A stretch of 64,000 nt of DNA from Pollenia angustigena (lineage: Eukaryota; Arthropoda; Insecta; Diptera; Polleniidae). Positions 36,801-48,745 of the stretch are shown here, piece after piece. The notes under the pieces were generated by a model that was not told the DNA's origin, searched no databases, and worked only from the letters and a program-made list of their open reading frames with translations. The stretch spans positions 155,990,511 through 156,054,510 of the forward strand of contig OV884059.1 in the NCBI GenBank assembly GCA_930367215.1, given 5' to 3'. Made by a program: the position numbers and the translations under genes. Numbering within the stretch: position 1 is the first letter of the stretch; each line of letters starts with the position of its first letter.

Positions 36801-38268
36801 CTAATAGTCCCAAAAATTATTTGGCATTACAGCCGATCTATATTGATAACTCGATGATGATCTCGGATAATAAAATCTCTCTGGCGACGGAGAATTCCTT
36901 TTATAATAATTCGAATTCGCTGGCAAATCCCTGCTTACAGGAGAATTCAAACTATCCCATACCACACCGGGACTTTTAACAATTTCCTGAAATAAATTTT
37001 TTGCAGCTAAGCCCACTGAAGCCAATGTAACACCTAGACGACGTTTAACATTAGAAAATGGATTCGCATCAGAAAAGGAACGTTCCGATATATAGTTATA
37101 TGGAGCAGAAAACTGATTAGCCGAACCGTAGGGATGGGACAAAATCTTCTGTATAATATTGCCAGCATTGGGAGGTATATATAAATCGGCTGAACGGTAG
37201 TCAAGAATACATTGATTGCCTCTATAAAAGAAATTCTCAAACCTTTGGTGTTCCGAGCAGGGGCTGCGTTCTTGGAAGCAAGTAACCTGTACAACATTAT
37301 AGAATATGGCTCCCAAAGTATTGGCAGTTTCTAAAAAAGATATACGTACATAGAAGTTATAAGTTAAAATAGTAAATAAATGCGATTTTCTTAATTACCA
37401 GTATTAAGAGACTGCAAACAACGTCTTAAACGAGCATCACAATCACAGTGAGATCGCGTAAAAGTACCGGTATTGCAAAGACCGCGTCTGCATTCACCCA
37501 CATTAAGGACATTCGGACAATTGTCATGCTCACGACAACAACGATCCTCATCAGCATGTACACCCAAGTCGTTATAATCGGTGGCAGCAGTACCTTTAAA
37601 AAAGATCAAAAAAATTTAATTTTTTTTGTAAACTTTTCATGAAATAAATATCAGTTTTTCGATTTCAAAAAAGTTCGAGCAAAAGTTAGGCAGTTTTGAA
37701 CTATTTTTACGAACTTAACCTTCGATTTCGAAAATCTGTTTAATAACAGAAGTTAAAGATTTTTTTCCGCGTTTCAATGCGTTGGAATTTTGTGTATTTT
37801 TACTATACACAATTACCTTAACATTTATGGTTTAAAAAAATAACAATCTAACTTATTTAAAACTAACCCGGTCCACACCATTTAGTGCCTGGATATATAA
37901 AACCTAGCCCTCCTCGAAATTCAGTGCCATGGGAACCTGAATTTAAGCAAACTTCTTCCAGTTCCATAACCGATTCTGTTGGTACTTGTCTTATGCGTCG
38001 GGGATCGGATTGTAATAACATGCGTTGAATATCACCTCTAGAAAAAGTTAAATAGTTTTAATATACTACATATTTTGTTTAAAATTTTTATAGATTTTTA
38101 TACAAACCGATCTGTATGCATTTTACAGAATGGATAGCGTGACGAAAGTTCCACCATCACCGTCATGGTTATATCGGATATTAGAACAGCTGAGCTGTTA
38201 ACCGGTTTAACGGGCATCGATACAAATAGTGCCACCGTTAGCACAAGAATGAGCAGTTTTGAAGACAT
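36801..38268 (-). CDS. Group III secretory phospholipase A2, four exons, complete
   Basis: Exons: 38268-38108, 38037-37868, 37593-37399 and 37330-36801; all introns are GT-AG (56-72 bp for introns 1 and 3, 274 bp for intron 2) and phases join in frame to 351 codons plus TAG at 36801-36803. The enzyme would hydrolyse the sn-2 ester of phospholipids outside the cell using calcium. Residues 1-25 form a signal peptide (MSSKLLILVLTVALF then a polar stretch). The calcium loop WCGPG spans the exon 2/3 junction; exon 3 holds the active site CCREHDNC (His-Asp dyad) and SHCDCD. Exon 4 adds FYNVVQVTCF, as in group III enzymes, and then a long Ser/Tyr/Asn-rich tail of about 120 residues that is not part of the catalytic fold. 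Invertebrate family members include digestive, lipid-signalling and venom enzymes; nothing here suggests venom use. The start is the only in-frame Met before the signal peptide. Confidence 0.9.
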
Positions 38269-38818
38269 GCTGCAGAGACATATGAGGGATTTAAAAAATT
38301 AGATGTATGTGTTTAGAATCTTTGTTTTAGAAGTACCCTGCAGACAAATTAACTAGTATTTAGCTAGAAATATACTAGTTGGTATTTACCTTAAACTAGT
38401 ATGTAGCAGTTTTGATTTTTTTTATACATAAGTAAACATATATATCTAACTATCATATTTAACGTGGGTTGTCATAGGAACCCAATTAGTTCATATTTAT
38501 GTATCTTCATAATATGTAGTTTAAAACTAGTTGCATTATTTTCAGTATAAGGACTAATAAAAGCAAAAGTAAATTTGACAAATTCGCCTCAATATTTTTT
38601 TCATACTTAATTATTGTTTTATAGTGTAGGGATGCGATTTCCATGCAAATGCATGTTTTTTGTCAATAGTAAAAATTTTGGTAAAAATGCATATTTTGAA
38701 ATTTTTGAGTTATTAAATTTCCATATTAAAAAAAAAATTTGTAAATACACAAGAAAAATCTTCCAAACTAAATTTAAAATTAATAAAAAATTCTTTTGGA
38801 ACTTTGCTTTAAACAAAA

Positions 38819-39817
38819 CTGTGGCATTTTATCAATCTTAAGTCGAATTTAAAAAGTTTAAAAAAATTATGTTAATCATACGAAATTTCATTCAAAAAAA
38901 ATTTATGTTTACGTTTTTAAAATTTGGTATTATAAATTAAATTATCGAAAATGTCAGGGTAACCAGCCGCCTGGGTTCGAATCTCAAGAATAAAAAATTA
39001 TCAATAACAATTTTAATTAATTTTCATGTTGTAAAATCCCTTTCTTCATAAAAATAATTTAATGAAAATTTAAATTTGATGAACTTAAGCCTGATGAAAA
39101 ATATTAAAATTTGGATTAAAAAACCATAAATAGTTCGACAAAATAACTATTGTTAAAGCTAAGGCACGAGCTCTATGTGTACATTTGTCCTTCAAGTTGT
39201 GCTGAAAAAAGTCAACAAGAAAAAGAAAGACAAAATGGAAAAAACAAAACTGTACTTTGGACTTCAGGAAAAATTCTTGACAAAAAGTACGAAAAAACAG
39301 AAGTAAGGAAGAACATGTAAAATCAATTAAAATGGATAATCTTTCAAAAAAAGCAAATTTCGATCTACAAAACGTTAAAATACAATTTGGTTTAAGGATT
39401 GATGTTTGACTATTGACGTCAGCAGTCATCGATGGCTGCGAGTGTAAGACGGCAAATCCCTCTGAAGAGATCAAGTGGTTGTGATCGAAACATGTCACGG
39501 TAACCAGCCGACTGGGTTCGAATCTCAGGTCAGCCGCCTGGGTTCGAATCTCAGGTCAGTCAAGAATGAAAAATTATCAATGACAATTTTAATTAATTTT
39601 CATGTTGTAAAATTCCTTTCTTCATAAAAATAATTTAATGAAAAATTAAATTTGATGAACTTAAGCCTGATTAAAAATATTAAAATTTGTATTAAATTTT
39701 TCTTTAATTTTGGTTTAATTTATTATTTGATAAACAATGATTTTTTCACCGAGTTTTTATAAAAAACTTTTCTACTATCTTATCTCAACTTAAGATATTT
39801 TGTCAAAATGACACAGA
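38819..39817. mobile_element. CTGTGGCATTTT TIR element carrying the 565-bp satellite unit
   Basis: The left end CTGTGGCATTTTATCAATCT and the right end (read inward) CTGTGTCATTTTGACAAAAT correspond to the 240-bp element at 22987-23226. Between the TIR regions, about 38950-39720 is filled by roughly 1.3 head-to-tail copies of the unit that forms the array inside the Transib at 48746. The 137-codon reverse frame here is a by-product of that unit. The target duplication is unclear (AAAA on both sides of an A-rich site). Confidence 0.7.
38950..39720 (+). repeat. Diverged dimer of the 565-bp tRNA-like satellite unit
   Basis: The shared landmarks CTTAAGCCTGATNAAAAATA, GCTAAGGCACGAGCTCTATG and TTGACGTCAGCAGTCATCGA appear once or twice in order. 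The tRNA T-arm-like block CTGGGTTCGAATCTCAG occurs at 39512-39528 and again at 39538-39554 (a 26-bp duplication), and in shortened form near 38971. In these copies the block folds as a 5-bp stem with the loop TTCGAAT, closer to a real T-arm than in the Transib array, suggesting these copies keep the older form. Confidence 0.8.
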
Positions 39818-40045
39818 AAAGATTTTTAATATTTCGACAAAATATCCTTCTTTTTTAACCCATTGCAGGCACCTTACATGGTTAGTTAAAGCTTCCATTG
39901 GCTTTAAAATATTTTATACAAAACTGTTACAAGTTACTTGCTTGGCACATGGGCTACACGCGTTGCAGAGGAAATTAGAAGCCAATTCGATTATATTGCA
40001 ATTTTTAATGAAATGTATCCGTTGATTCCCCTTCCACCGCAGAAA

Positions 40046-40735
40046 GTAGTAGCAAAATGGGGGCCTGGCTGCCTGGCTTGTGCTGATGTGTGTAACGCCT
40101 TAAAATATTGGTCCTAGACCCACCTTAAATCAGAATCACTTTCTGAGTCGAACTAACGAGGTCCGTCCGGCTGGCAGGCTGGCTGGCTGTCCAAGTAACC
40201 TTGTGCGCAAAGTACAGGTCGCAATTTAAGAGATAACTTAATAAAATTTGGGACATAGGTTCTAATTGGCACAAGGAACAAACCTAATGGGCCAAATCGT
40301 AGGACCACGAGGGAAGATAGGGGGAAATTTCTTCCTCTCAGAAGCTATCAAACCGATTTTTTTGAAATTAAAAACATAGATAGAACCAAATGTTAATGTA
40401 CACAAAAGGGATGCATTTTTTAAAAAATAGGACCACGAGGGGAGATAGGGGCAATTTCTGCCTCTCAAACCGGTTTTAATGAAATTTAAAACATAGATAG
40501 ATCCATATCTATTTGGACACATAAGCTACACAGTTTTTCAAAAATAGGACCACAAGGGGAGGTAGAGGGCAATTTCTGCCTCTCACAAACTTTGAAACCG
40601 ATTTTAATGAAGTTTATAAACATAGATAAATCCATATTTCTATGGACATATAAGCATGATGTGTTTTTTAATACTGTGGTGTAGGGTATCATATGGTCGG
40701 GCTTGACCATATGATACCCTAAATAACTAATTAGG
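40046..40735 (-). mobile_element. Interspersed repeat family B, reverse copy with internal tandem units
   Basis: The reverse complement of the family B element: GTGTGTAACGCCTTAAAATA near 40090, the CCGTCCGGCTGGCAGGCTGG run, three copies of a roughly 118-130-bp unit (ACCACGAGGG at about 40302, 40432 and 40550), and the GGTCGGGCTTGACCATATGA left end at 40695. The last palindrome is duplicated. Open frames over the units are by-products. Confidence 0.75.
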
Positions 40736-41117
40736 AGGGATTAAGTTCACTTAATACTCAAGTCAAATTAATTGATATTGCAGAAAGTAAAGTTAACAAT
40801 GTGGAAGGAAAAATAGCCCGACAAATTAAAAAAATCCAAAACGTTTTGCAAACAAGATTAAGGATTTCAAAAATAAAATAAATTTAATATATTTTTGTTC
40901 TGATCTGTAATCAAAGTGGGATCTGAAAATAAATATTTCCAAAATGCATTGGCATTCTTTGGGTACAAGACAAGGTTTTACTTTTAATAAAACAGTACTA
41001 ATTTATTTAAACAAACAAAAATTAAAATTTGTTATTAAAGTTTTTTAAAGATATTTGAATACCAATATACTGAATTTCATATATTTTTTAAAAGCTTTTA
41101 TTTAACTTACAATGTAT

Positions 41118-43057
41118 CAGGCGCAGATTCAGGGGGGGGGGGGGGAAATAAAGAAATCCCCCTTAAATTATAAAAATATGTTTGGTTTATTTCGATAATA
41201 CAAGAATTCCCATAATATTTTTTTTTAAATGTACAAGATTTTTGGAAATCCCAGCAAGGTTTTTTTAGTTTTTTGTTTTTTATTGAATCTCTAACGAAAT
41301 TTTCAATAAGTATTTATATATTAATCCTAATAGTTATTTATTAGATATTTCCAATGAAACATCTAGTTTACCGTATTCAAATACTTATTATTCGACATTC
41401 AATCTCAGCAGGTGCCATCTACATATATCCAAAGACTAAACGTTTGACTTCATAATGCGTGCGGTTGAATTATTAATAAGCCTTAGTAAATGCAATATTT
41501 ATGTATGTAGGTGTTATATAAATCAAAATTCTATTCGATAATTTTTGACAAAAGCACGGATTTGTCGGGGAAAAGCCAGATTTCCTTATCTTTGAGATAT
41601 TTCAACATACAACAAAAGTTTATTGTAAACGCATTTGAAGAGGCTTCAAAGGATATTGATGACGTTGATGTGTCAATTGATGCGAAGGCACTATCATCAA
41701 TAGTTCTTAAAGCTTTGACAAATTTTGATCTTGACCTAAAAAATTGTGTAGGAGATGGAACAGATGGGTGTCCTCTGATGTCAGCGGAAAATGGAGCTGC
41801 TAAAAACTCTGGAAACCGCGACAAATGCGAAACAAACGCCTTGCTATTCCCATAAATCAAACAACTAAATTTCTAAAAGCAATAAAGTGGCATTAATACA
41901 TAATTTGTTAAAGAAACGACAAATTTTTTTAAATTTAATCATCCCAAGCGAAATGCAGTTTTAGCAAAGTATTTGGGAGCCAAACATCTACATTATGCGA
42001 TACGATGGGTGGACCGTCACGACTTTTTTTAACACTTTGCAGCAAGTTTACATCATATAGTAGAAGCTTTGGAAAAAAATATCTGAGTGGAAAGGTAGTA
42101 TCTCTACCTTTATTTTAAGGAACTCACTTAGTACTTTTGAATTTATTTGCGGAATATACATATTAAGTGTGATACTTATTTTAACACAGCCACTTAGTAT
42201 CATTTTACAAAAGCAAGATATAGATCTTTAAAAAGGATCAAGCCTTATCAAAACTTTAATCATGAGTCTTGAAGAGAACATAAATGAAGCCAAGGAGCAA
42301 TTCAAAGCGATTTTTGAAAAAGTTAAAGTTATTTGCGTTCAAATCGAGGTTCCAATCGAATAGACATGATTTGAACGAAATAATCACATCAAAAGTGTTG
42401 AAGATTACTACAGAGTCGTAGGTTACATTTCTCTTATTGAATTTATTTTAGAAGATCCCGAAACACCTTTCCCAATAGATATATGTACTAAATGTATTGA
42501 ACATATGTACCGAAACATATATACCTAAACATATGTACCTAAACTTCTACCTCAAAGTGTAATCAAGTCATATACAGATACAAAACTTTTAAAACCACAA
42601 CTTGCTGATGAGCTGGTTATATTTGATAAAAGAGATAAACACCTACTAACATCTAAACTTGAGCCTGAACTGTTGCATTGGCAACAAACATGGAAAATAT
42701 CTATCATGGAAATCTATCAGATAACGTTGTAGATGCTTTGTATATGAAGATATCATCTACCCACATCTAAGAAAAATATTTCAAATTTTCGTTTCAATGC
42801 TCGTCAGTAATGCTACGAGCGGGAGGTCATTTCCTACCCTTCGTCGAATAAAAGCATGGCTCAGATCAACAATGACAGAAGATAGACTGTACTGTCTAAA
42901 TTTGCTTCACAAGGAAATCATAAATTGCTTATTTAAAAAGATTAATGTATATTGAACTGATCTTATATTTTATTTAACCTTTTTGTAGTGTTTTTTTTTT
43001 TTTAAATAATATACACATATTGTTCCCCCCCTAAGGCTCAAGCTGGATCCGCGCCTG
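41118..43057 (+). mobile_element. hAT element, exact 8-bp duplication CAATGTAT, with transposase remains
   Basis: The ends CAGGCGCAGATTCAGGGGGG and, from the right, CAGGCGCGGATCCAGCTTG form imperfect TIRs. CAATGTAT duplicates exactly (41110-41117 and 43058-43065). Together with the transposase relic at 41511-42935 this defines a 1,940-bp hAT. The poly-G run at 41131-41144 belongs to the left end; the matching C run lies near 43024-43030. CAGNGGCGGATCCAG plus G-rich ends is a widespread animal hAT signature. Confidence 0.92.
41511..42935 (+). pseudogene. Broken hAT transposase (RNase H-like fold, C-terminal dimerisation part)
   Basis: Landmarks appear in the expected order across several frames. 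First comes an intact 115-codon stretch (41511-41855) with SIIFDKSTDLS, the first catalytic Asp region, and later GDGTDGCPLMSAE, like the second conserved Gly/Asp block. Near 41993 is a RWVDRHDFF stretch matching the RW-x-x-R motif. At 42790-42935, SGRSFPTLRRIKAWLRSTM and RLYCLNLLH is the hAT dimerisation region. Stops and frameshifts separate them, so no active enzyme can be made. The type with the DxSTD start resembles ZMYM/THAP12-related hATs. It is the remains of the enzyme of the element at 41118-43057. Confidence 0.85.
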
Positions 43058-43130
43058 CAATGTATGTATGTATGTAATATGTATGTTTGTTCGAAGTTTG
43101 GATGACAATGTATGGTAAACTGTGTGACGA

Positions 43131-43500
43131 CATTCTAAATCCAATATGACGCCACGCACAACATGGCGGACTAATTTTTAAGACACCTCTACAATATGGG
43201 TATCAAATGAAAGGGCATGCTAAGAACAACTCGAAAAATAAAGTGGTCACTCTAAATCCAATATGTCGGGCACACACAACATGGCGGACTAGTTATTTGT
43301 AATCTACTTCTACAATATGGGTACCAAATGAAAGGGCATGCTAAGAACAACTCGAAAAATAAAGTGGTCACTCTAAATCCAATATGGCGGGCACACACAA
43401 CGTGGCGGACTAGATATTTTTAATGAACTTACAATATGGGTACCAAATGAAAGGGCATGCTAAGAACAACTCGAAAAATAAAGTGGTCACTCTAGTTACA
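43131..43500. repeat. 119-120-bp tandem repeat, three copies
   Basis: Copies start at about 43131, 43251 and 43371, with a partial fourth at 43491; each carries ACAACATGGCGGACTA, GGGTACCAAATGAAAGGGCA and AACTCGAAAAATAAAGTGGT. Neighbouring copies are nearly identical while the first is more diverged. Confidence 0.9.
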
Positions 43501-44195
43501 ATAAGGCTGACTAAGTTTTTGATGTTTGCTGAGAATGCGAATGCGAGTATTAAATAAAAAAATTAAAAGTAAAAATTCTTTTTTAAAAAGTAGCTATTAT
43601 TTAAATGCGCTAAAAAGTAAAAAAATAAATTAAAAGTAAAAAACCTTTTTAAGAACATGCTTTTATATTATATAAATTGTTTAATGACGTTATACATAAT
43701 TTGATAGTAAAAGTTTCAAAGCAACAAAATTATTTTTTTCTTTTTAGCGCATTCAAATAAAATCTTGTTTTTTTAAAAAAGGCTTTTTACTTTTAATTTA
43801 TTTGTTTTAAGTAAAATTAAAAAACCATTTTTTACGGAAATATTTTTAAGTTTTTAATGCATATTTTTTTTTTAAGCATATTTTGGATATTTTAAGCACA
43901 TATTTTCGATTTGTTAGTGCATGAAAATCTCATTCCTAATTATAAGCATTTAATCCTGGAACCAGAGAGGGAGAGAGAGAATATTGTTTTATTTATTTTC
44001 CTGTTACAGCATGTTTCAATTTGTTGAATTCCCCTATGTTTACACAATTATAAGAAACTAGTAGAATATCATGATATGGTTTTCGTCATCAATCTACAGT
44101 GAATAATTTGATGTATTTATTTAACCAAATAATTTTAACAAAAAGAATACGAGAATTTTCCTTCTCTTAATTTGTCAACTCTTAAACCAACCAAA

Positions 44196-44560
44196 AATTT
44201 TCGTTTTTCTTCTTGTAGTGTTGTTGTAGTTTCTACATGAGACAAGTTAATTGTTTTTTTATTTATCTACTTTTGTAGAGTTTTTATTGTTCCTACAACA
44301 AACAACTATTTAATCGTGTTTTTACCAACTTTTGTAGTGTTGTTGTTGTTTCTACAACAAACGTCGTCACGTATAAAGCTGCGCAGCCGATATTTCATCA
44401 TCTTTCTCATTTTTAAACGCCTAACAACTAGTAATAAACTAGTCCAAAGCCTAACTAGTAACGATTTTATGCACAAGTTTAAAGGACATACATACTACAT
44501 GTAAAGAATTAAATAATTCCTATGCGCTTTTAACTGGTTGCTTAGGCCAGATCATCAGAA
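44196..44560. repeat. Dispersed repeat with TTGTAGTGTTGTTGT units
   Basis: Three degenerate copies of ACTTTTGTAGTGTTGTTGTT with TTTCTACAACAAAC lie at about 44208-44360. Downstream, CTGGTTGCTTAGGCCAGATC at 44532 is the reverse complement of a block at 29765-29786. The interior of the fold-back element at 29373 therefore shares sequence with this region. Confidence 0.55.
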
Positions 44561-45785
44561 AACTTTTTTCAAATACTTTCCAAAGTAAAGATATTTTACA
44601 AATTGCACTGTGAAGCGAATGAGAATTACAAGCACTCAAGTCTATTTACAACAATATTAAAGCTTAGACAAAACAACAACAATAAACAGAGAGTTTATTT
44701 GTGGTGGATAAGCAAAAAAACAAAACTTCCTCTTATTTTAAACGTTAAAATCTATTGTTGTTGTTACCCTTTGCACCTAAAGTAAGGTTTGTCACTCCCT
44801 TTGTAATTTCTTCAATATTTATCATAGACTTTAAATATAAACAAAACATTTTATTTTGAAATAAACTTTTGTTTTAGCTAAGAATCTTCTAATGAATTTC
44901 CCATAAAACAACCTATTTAAAAGATTATAATTAAACTTCATCATTGAAATGTCAAAAAATGTCTTTAATTGTCATGATTTCATTAAATACGTCATTATCA
45001 CTAATCAAAAAAAAAAAAAAAAACAAAACTTCAAATAAGTATTTGGTTTTAAAACAAGTGACGTTCAATGTCAATGATATTTAGAAGAATTAACCTTTTT
45101 TTGTTTTAGAAAATCAAAAAAAAAAAAAACAATCACATATAATCAACAATTAAAAATCTTGGAACAACGACCATTAATCTTAAGATCGTTAAAAAAATGT
45201 TTAATATTATTATTTTGAAGTTTAGCGTTGCAACGCGTTGGTTAATTGTAAATTCTTTAAAATTAATTAACTATTATCAACCAATCATGTTTTAATAATA
45301 ATGCTAAACGTCAAATTGTGTTAGGCATTTGACAGTTACGACTGTTTTTTGTGTAAGACATACAAATGTACATAAAGTACAATTAAAGTTGTTTAATTTG
45401 AATTTAATGTGTCAAAACAACATGTTTTGGTTTTATTTTACTATTTTAATTGTGATCAATTTGCTTATAGGCCATAAACTTGACCTCGTACTCGTTACCA
45501 ATATCACACAGTGCGAGACATTAAAGAAAACGGAAAATAAGTTTGAAACAAGAGGCCTGTTTCTTTACTCTAATTTGAGCGCGGTTCCGAATAAAAATGG
45601 CGTTCATTAGGAGAATTTTAAAAAAGTTCTGTAAAAATTAGTAGACTAATGAAATAAAAGGACTGTTTCTTTCCTTTTATTGAAAAGTTCGTGAAATGAG
45701 AGCTAGAATAAAGTTCTCTCATAAAACACAAAAGAAGGGTACACAAAATTTAAACAAAATTGATAACACAAAGTAAAACGTCTAA

Positions 45786-46154
45786 CAGCCGTACCTAAAC
45801 AAGAGTGGAAGTCGGAACGTTTTCTTCCGCTTAGCTTTAACGCTGATATGCCATACCTAAACAAGAGCGAAAACGTTGTGTCACAAACAGTCGTGTTAAC
45901 TTTCTTGTTTAATAAAACCCACATAATAGAAATAAAAAGAAGAGAAAAAACCGCTAGATTGACAAAAACAGCTAAATTGCCATTATTTATTAACAATAGC
46001 GGCCAACTTCACTATTAAACGCGCTGTCAAAATCGGATTTTCGCATTGCAAAGCGTTGACGCCGCGCTATTTAGGGATGCTTCATACAAATTGTATGGCC
46101 ATGAGAATTTTTGACAGCTAGAAAACGCTTTCTGCTCTTTTTTAGGTACGGCTG
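45786..46154. mobile_element. TIR element with CAGCCGTACCTAAA ends
   Basis: CAGCCGTACCTAAACAAGAG and, from the right, CAGCCGTACCTAAAAAAGAG enclose 369 bp. Flanks TAA and TAG suggest a worn 3-bp duplication. A third copy of the CATACCTAAACAAGAGCGAA end is present inside at about 45850. Confidence 0.7.
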
Positions 46155-46409
46155 TAGGTGTTATATTACAGATGACATCTTATGTCAATATCAGTTGCCA
46201 AACAAAAAAATATCTAGGCAACTGTAAAGTTTTGGTTGCTGTGTAGATTTTTTATTGTAGAGTTTGTTTGTATTTATATTCCGATCGAAAGTGGAAGTGA
46301 TTTCGTATCTTTCTTCACATAAAACGAACTCACTTTCGATCGAATTGATTTCTGTGACAAGACTGATTAAAACATTTTCTTGCTTTACACTGAAAAAAAC
46401 AAATCGATC

Positions 46410-46740
46410 CATCTGTACTTTAATCAAGCCGAAGCGGTGTCAACAGTACAGTAAGTACGGATTGTCTTAAATCAAGTACAGAACGCTTGATTCAAGGACG
46501 GATTATTCAAGTGAGAAATACTTAACTTGTCCATATTTAATCCCGAATTCGTACTAAAAATAATCCGAAAACAGGATTGTTTTAATTAATAATGTGAGAT
46601 CAAATTTATCTCAAACTAAGCTTGATTCAGGAATTTCCAAGACGGTTTAATCTCGATTCGTACTTGAAATAATCCAAAAGTGAGATTATATTGATTCTAA
46701 CCTAAGCACTTACTCCACAGAACCAGAGAGAATATTATTA
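46410..46740. repeat. Degenerate repeats of a GATTAAATC / TTCGTACTNNAAATAATCC unit
   Basis: TTTAATCCCGAATTCGTACT with AAAATAATCC, then GTTTAATCTCGATTCGTACT with AAATAATCC, are tandem-like copies, preceded by GTACGGATTGTCTTAAATCA words. Nothing else is recognisable. Confidence 0.5.
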
Positions 46741-46990
46741 TTTTACTTACTCGTTACACATGTTTATTTCAATTTTGTTGCATTCCGCCTTTTGTTTACA
46801 GAAAAATTCTCAATTAGAAGACACCAGCAGCATGCCCAATATGGTTTCCGTAATCATTCTACTTTAAGAATTTGATGTATTTAACAAAATAATTTAAAAA
46901 ATTGAATATGGGAATTATTGCTTCTATTTTCTTTTTAAACATGAAAATAATCTATAACTTTAAAGTGTCGCCACTTTTACTCCTTCTAAT

Positions 46991-47129
46991 TGCTAGTTCA
47001 CACGCTTCAAGTTTTAGCCGTCAAGTCTAGAGCTTTTAGTAGAGAAGGGGGAAAAAATGCCTTATCTTTTCCTCTCCCTCCTAAAAACTCAGGACTTGAC
47101 GACTAAAACCTGAAACGTGTGAACCAGCA
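46991..47129. mobile_element. Short MITE with TGCTAGTTCACACG ends
   Basis: TGCTAGTTCACACGCTTCAA and, from the right, TGCTGGTTCACACGTTTCAG enclose about 139 bp. Inner arms TTTTAGYCGTCAAGTC also pair. The target duplication is uncertain (TAA/TTAA-like). Confidence 0.7.
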
Positions 47130-47133
47130 CTTA

Positions 47134-48339
47134 AGACTCAGTTAGCCAGGAGCAACAGTAACGTTTAAAATCAGCTGATTCATTTTATTGTATGTAATAC
47201 TACATTTACATTAGCCCGAAATCTTGAGATTTGATTTAAAATCTTCTTCGAAATCTTTTTTTTTTGGCTTTCTTAAAACTAAAATTTTTTTGGCGAACTA
47301 ATCATAGTTATATTGCCAGGGTATCACACAAATTTTAGGAGCCTCAACCGCAAAGTCCTCGTTCGACCTAAACCTTCGAATAGGAAGGCGAGAGCTTCCA
47401 GAATCCGCTCCAGAGTATATTGGTCTCCACCAGTAATCTTCTGAGTTTTTTTCTTGGTACTTCACCAGTAAAACGTCTGAGTTATATTGGTTCTCCACCA
47501 GTCACATGAGTTATAAATGGTTCTCCACAAAACAAAACCTCAAATTGAGGTTAAAAACGATTGCATATAGTTAATGCAGATACCGCAAAAACTGTAACTC
47601 GGTACAGTTATACGACGCCGAAACACTAACCAATGCGGGGTGACACCGCAAAACGCAACAAAAGCAGACAAACAAAAACGACCTGTTTGCCCTTAAGAAA
47701 TAATGACAAAAAGCGCGAGCTGCTTCTCCACTTAGAGCAGTTTTACGAGTGTGTCTTCGAAATCTAGTGCGTTTACGTTATACTTTTTTGACATTAGCGA
47801 GATTTTGGTTTTATAACAAAACAACTGACTAAAAGTTTTTTCATTACACATACAAACACAAAAAGAAATATACATCTAAAAATTTGCATTACCTTTTATT
47901 AATAATCAACCATATTTATTTTATCAATATTACTCGTTTTTTTATATTTTTACAGTGTTTATTAAACTTTTAATTTGTTTTTTTAAGAATTTTTGTTTTG
48001 TCTTTTTTTTAAATGTCATTTTTTCTTGTGCAGGGAAGTATTTTTTAGTGCTTTATTGAAAAATCCATAGTTGCATCATTAAGTACTACTAGATTTTGAG
48101 TAGATTTCGTCAAAATCTAGTCACGAAGTAGATTTTGTTTTGTATGGGAAATCTAGTCAAACACAACTAGATTTGGCTCGAAATCTCGTAAGTACTAGAT
48201 TTGGCGTAGGTGTAAATGTAGTATAAAGCAATTAGAACGATTACAGTCAGCAGTAAGATGTTACGTCTCAATCTGTAAGAAATAGATTGGTCTTACTTTT
48301 TTACGGTAAGGTTACTGTTACTCCCGGCTAACTGCGCCT
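47134..48339. mobile_element. PIF/Harbinger-like element with TTA duplication, carrying another
   Basis: AGACTCAGTTAGCCAGGAGC and, from the right, AGGCGCAGTTAGCCGGGAGT are TIRs, continuing AACAGTAAC on both. TTA flanks at 47131-47133 and 48340-48342. All but about 64 bp on the left and 116 bp on the right is the nested element 47198-48223. No transposase. Confidence 0.82.
47198..48223. mobile_element. TIR element with TAA duplication nested in 47134-48339
   Basis: TACTACATTTACATTAGCCC and, from the right, TACTACATTTACACCTACGC start the TIRs; TAA flanks at 47195-47197 and 48224-48226. Subterminal words GAAATCTTGAGATTT and CTAGATTTGGCTCGAAATCT repeat. The reverse frame at 47298-47498 has no family I recognise and may be chance. 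Confidence 0.8.
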
Positions 48340-48518
48340 TTAGTCATCGAATTAATAAATGCGTTGCCATTCGACTACCCTACTGAAGTTCGGTTGCAAT
48401 TAGGATTGCCAGACGGGCTTGTTTTTGCTTAATTGTCAAGCTTTATCAAAGCCCATTTGTCAAGCTAAACAGGATTTTTAAATAATTTTTCATTAAGTTT
48501 TCAAGAAAAAATAAAAAA

Positions 48519-48550
48519 ATTTACGCGATCAAAAATGGATCGCGTAATTT
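48519..48550. repeat. Short perfect inverted repeat TTACGCGATC
   Basis: TTACGCGATC, seven bases, then GATCGCGTAA forms a stable 10-bp stem in AT-rich DNA about 200 bp left of the Transib. No T run follows, so it is not a clear terminator. Confidence 0.8.
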
Positions 48551-48745
48551 ATATTTGTCCTGTATTTAATATATATATTTTAAAAAAGGGGAAAATAGCT
48601 GTCGGAATGGGAATGGGAATTTTTATATTTCTTAAATTTGTTTAGTTCAGTAATTCTTTAAGGATTTTGCGAAAAAACTGTAAATATCAAGGCAAAGAAC
48701 CTCAATATTTTTAGGCAGCAGTTGACATGCCTTATTTAAACAACG

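Noticed and set aside
39085..39498. 137-codon minus-strand frame
   Set aside because: It lies wholly in the satellite unit and breaks in other copies.
45329..45610. 93-codon plus-strand frame with a hydrophobic stretch
   Set aside because: Length is common by chance in AT-rich DNA; no motif, splice site or promoter supports it.
47298..47498. 66-codon minus-strand frame as a gene
   Set aside because: It is inside a TIR element, lacks known motifs and has no splice or promoter support.
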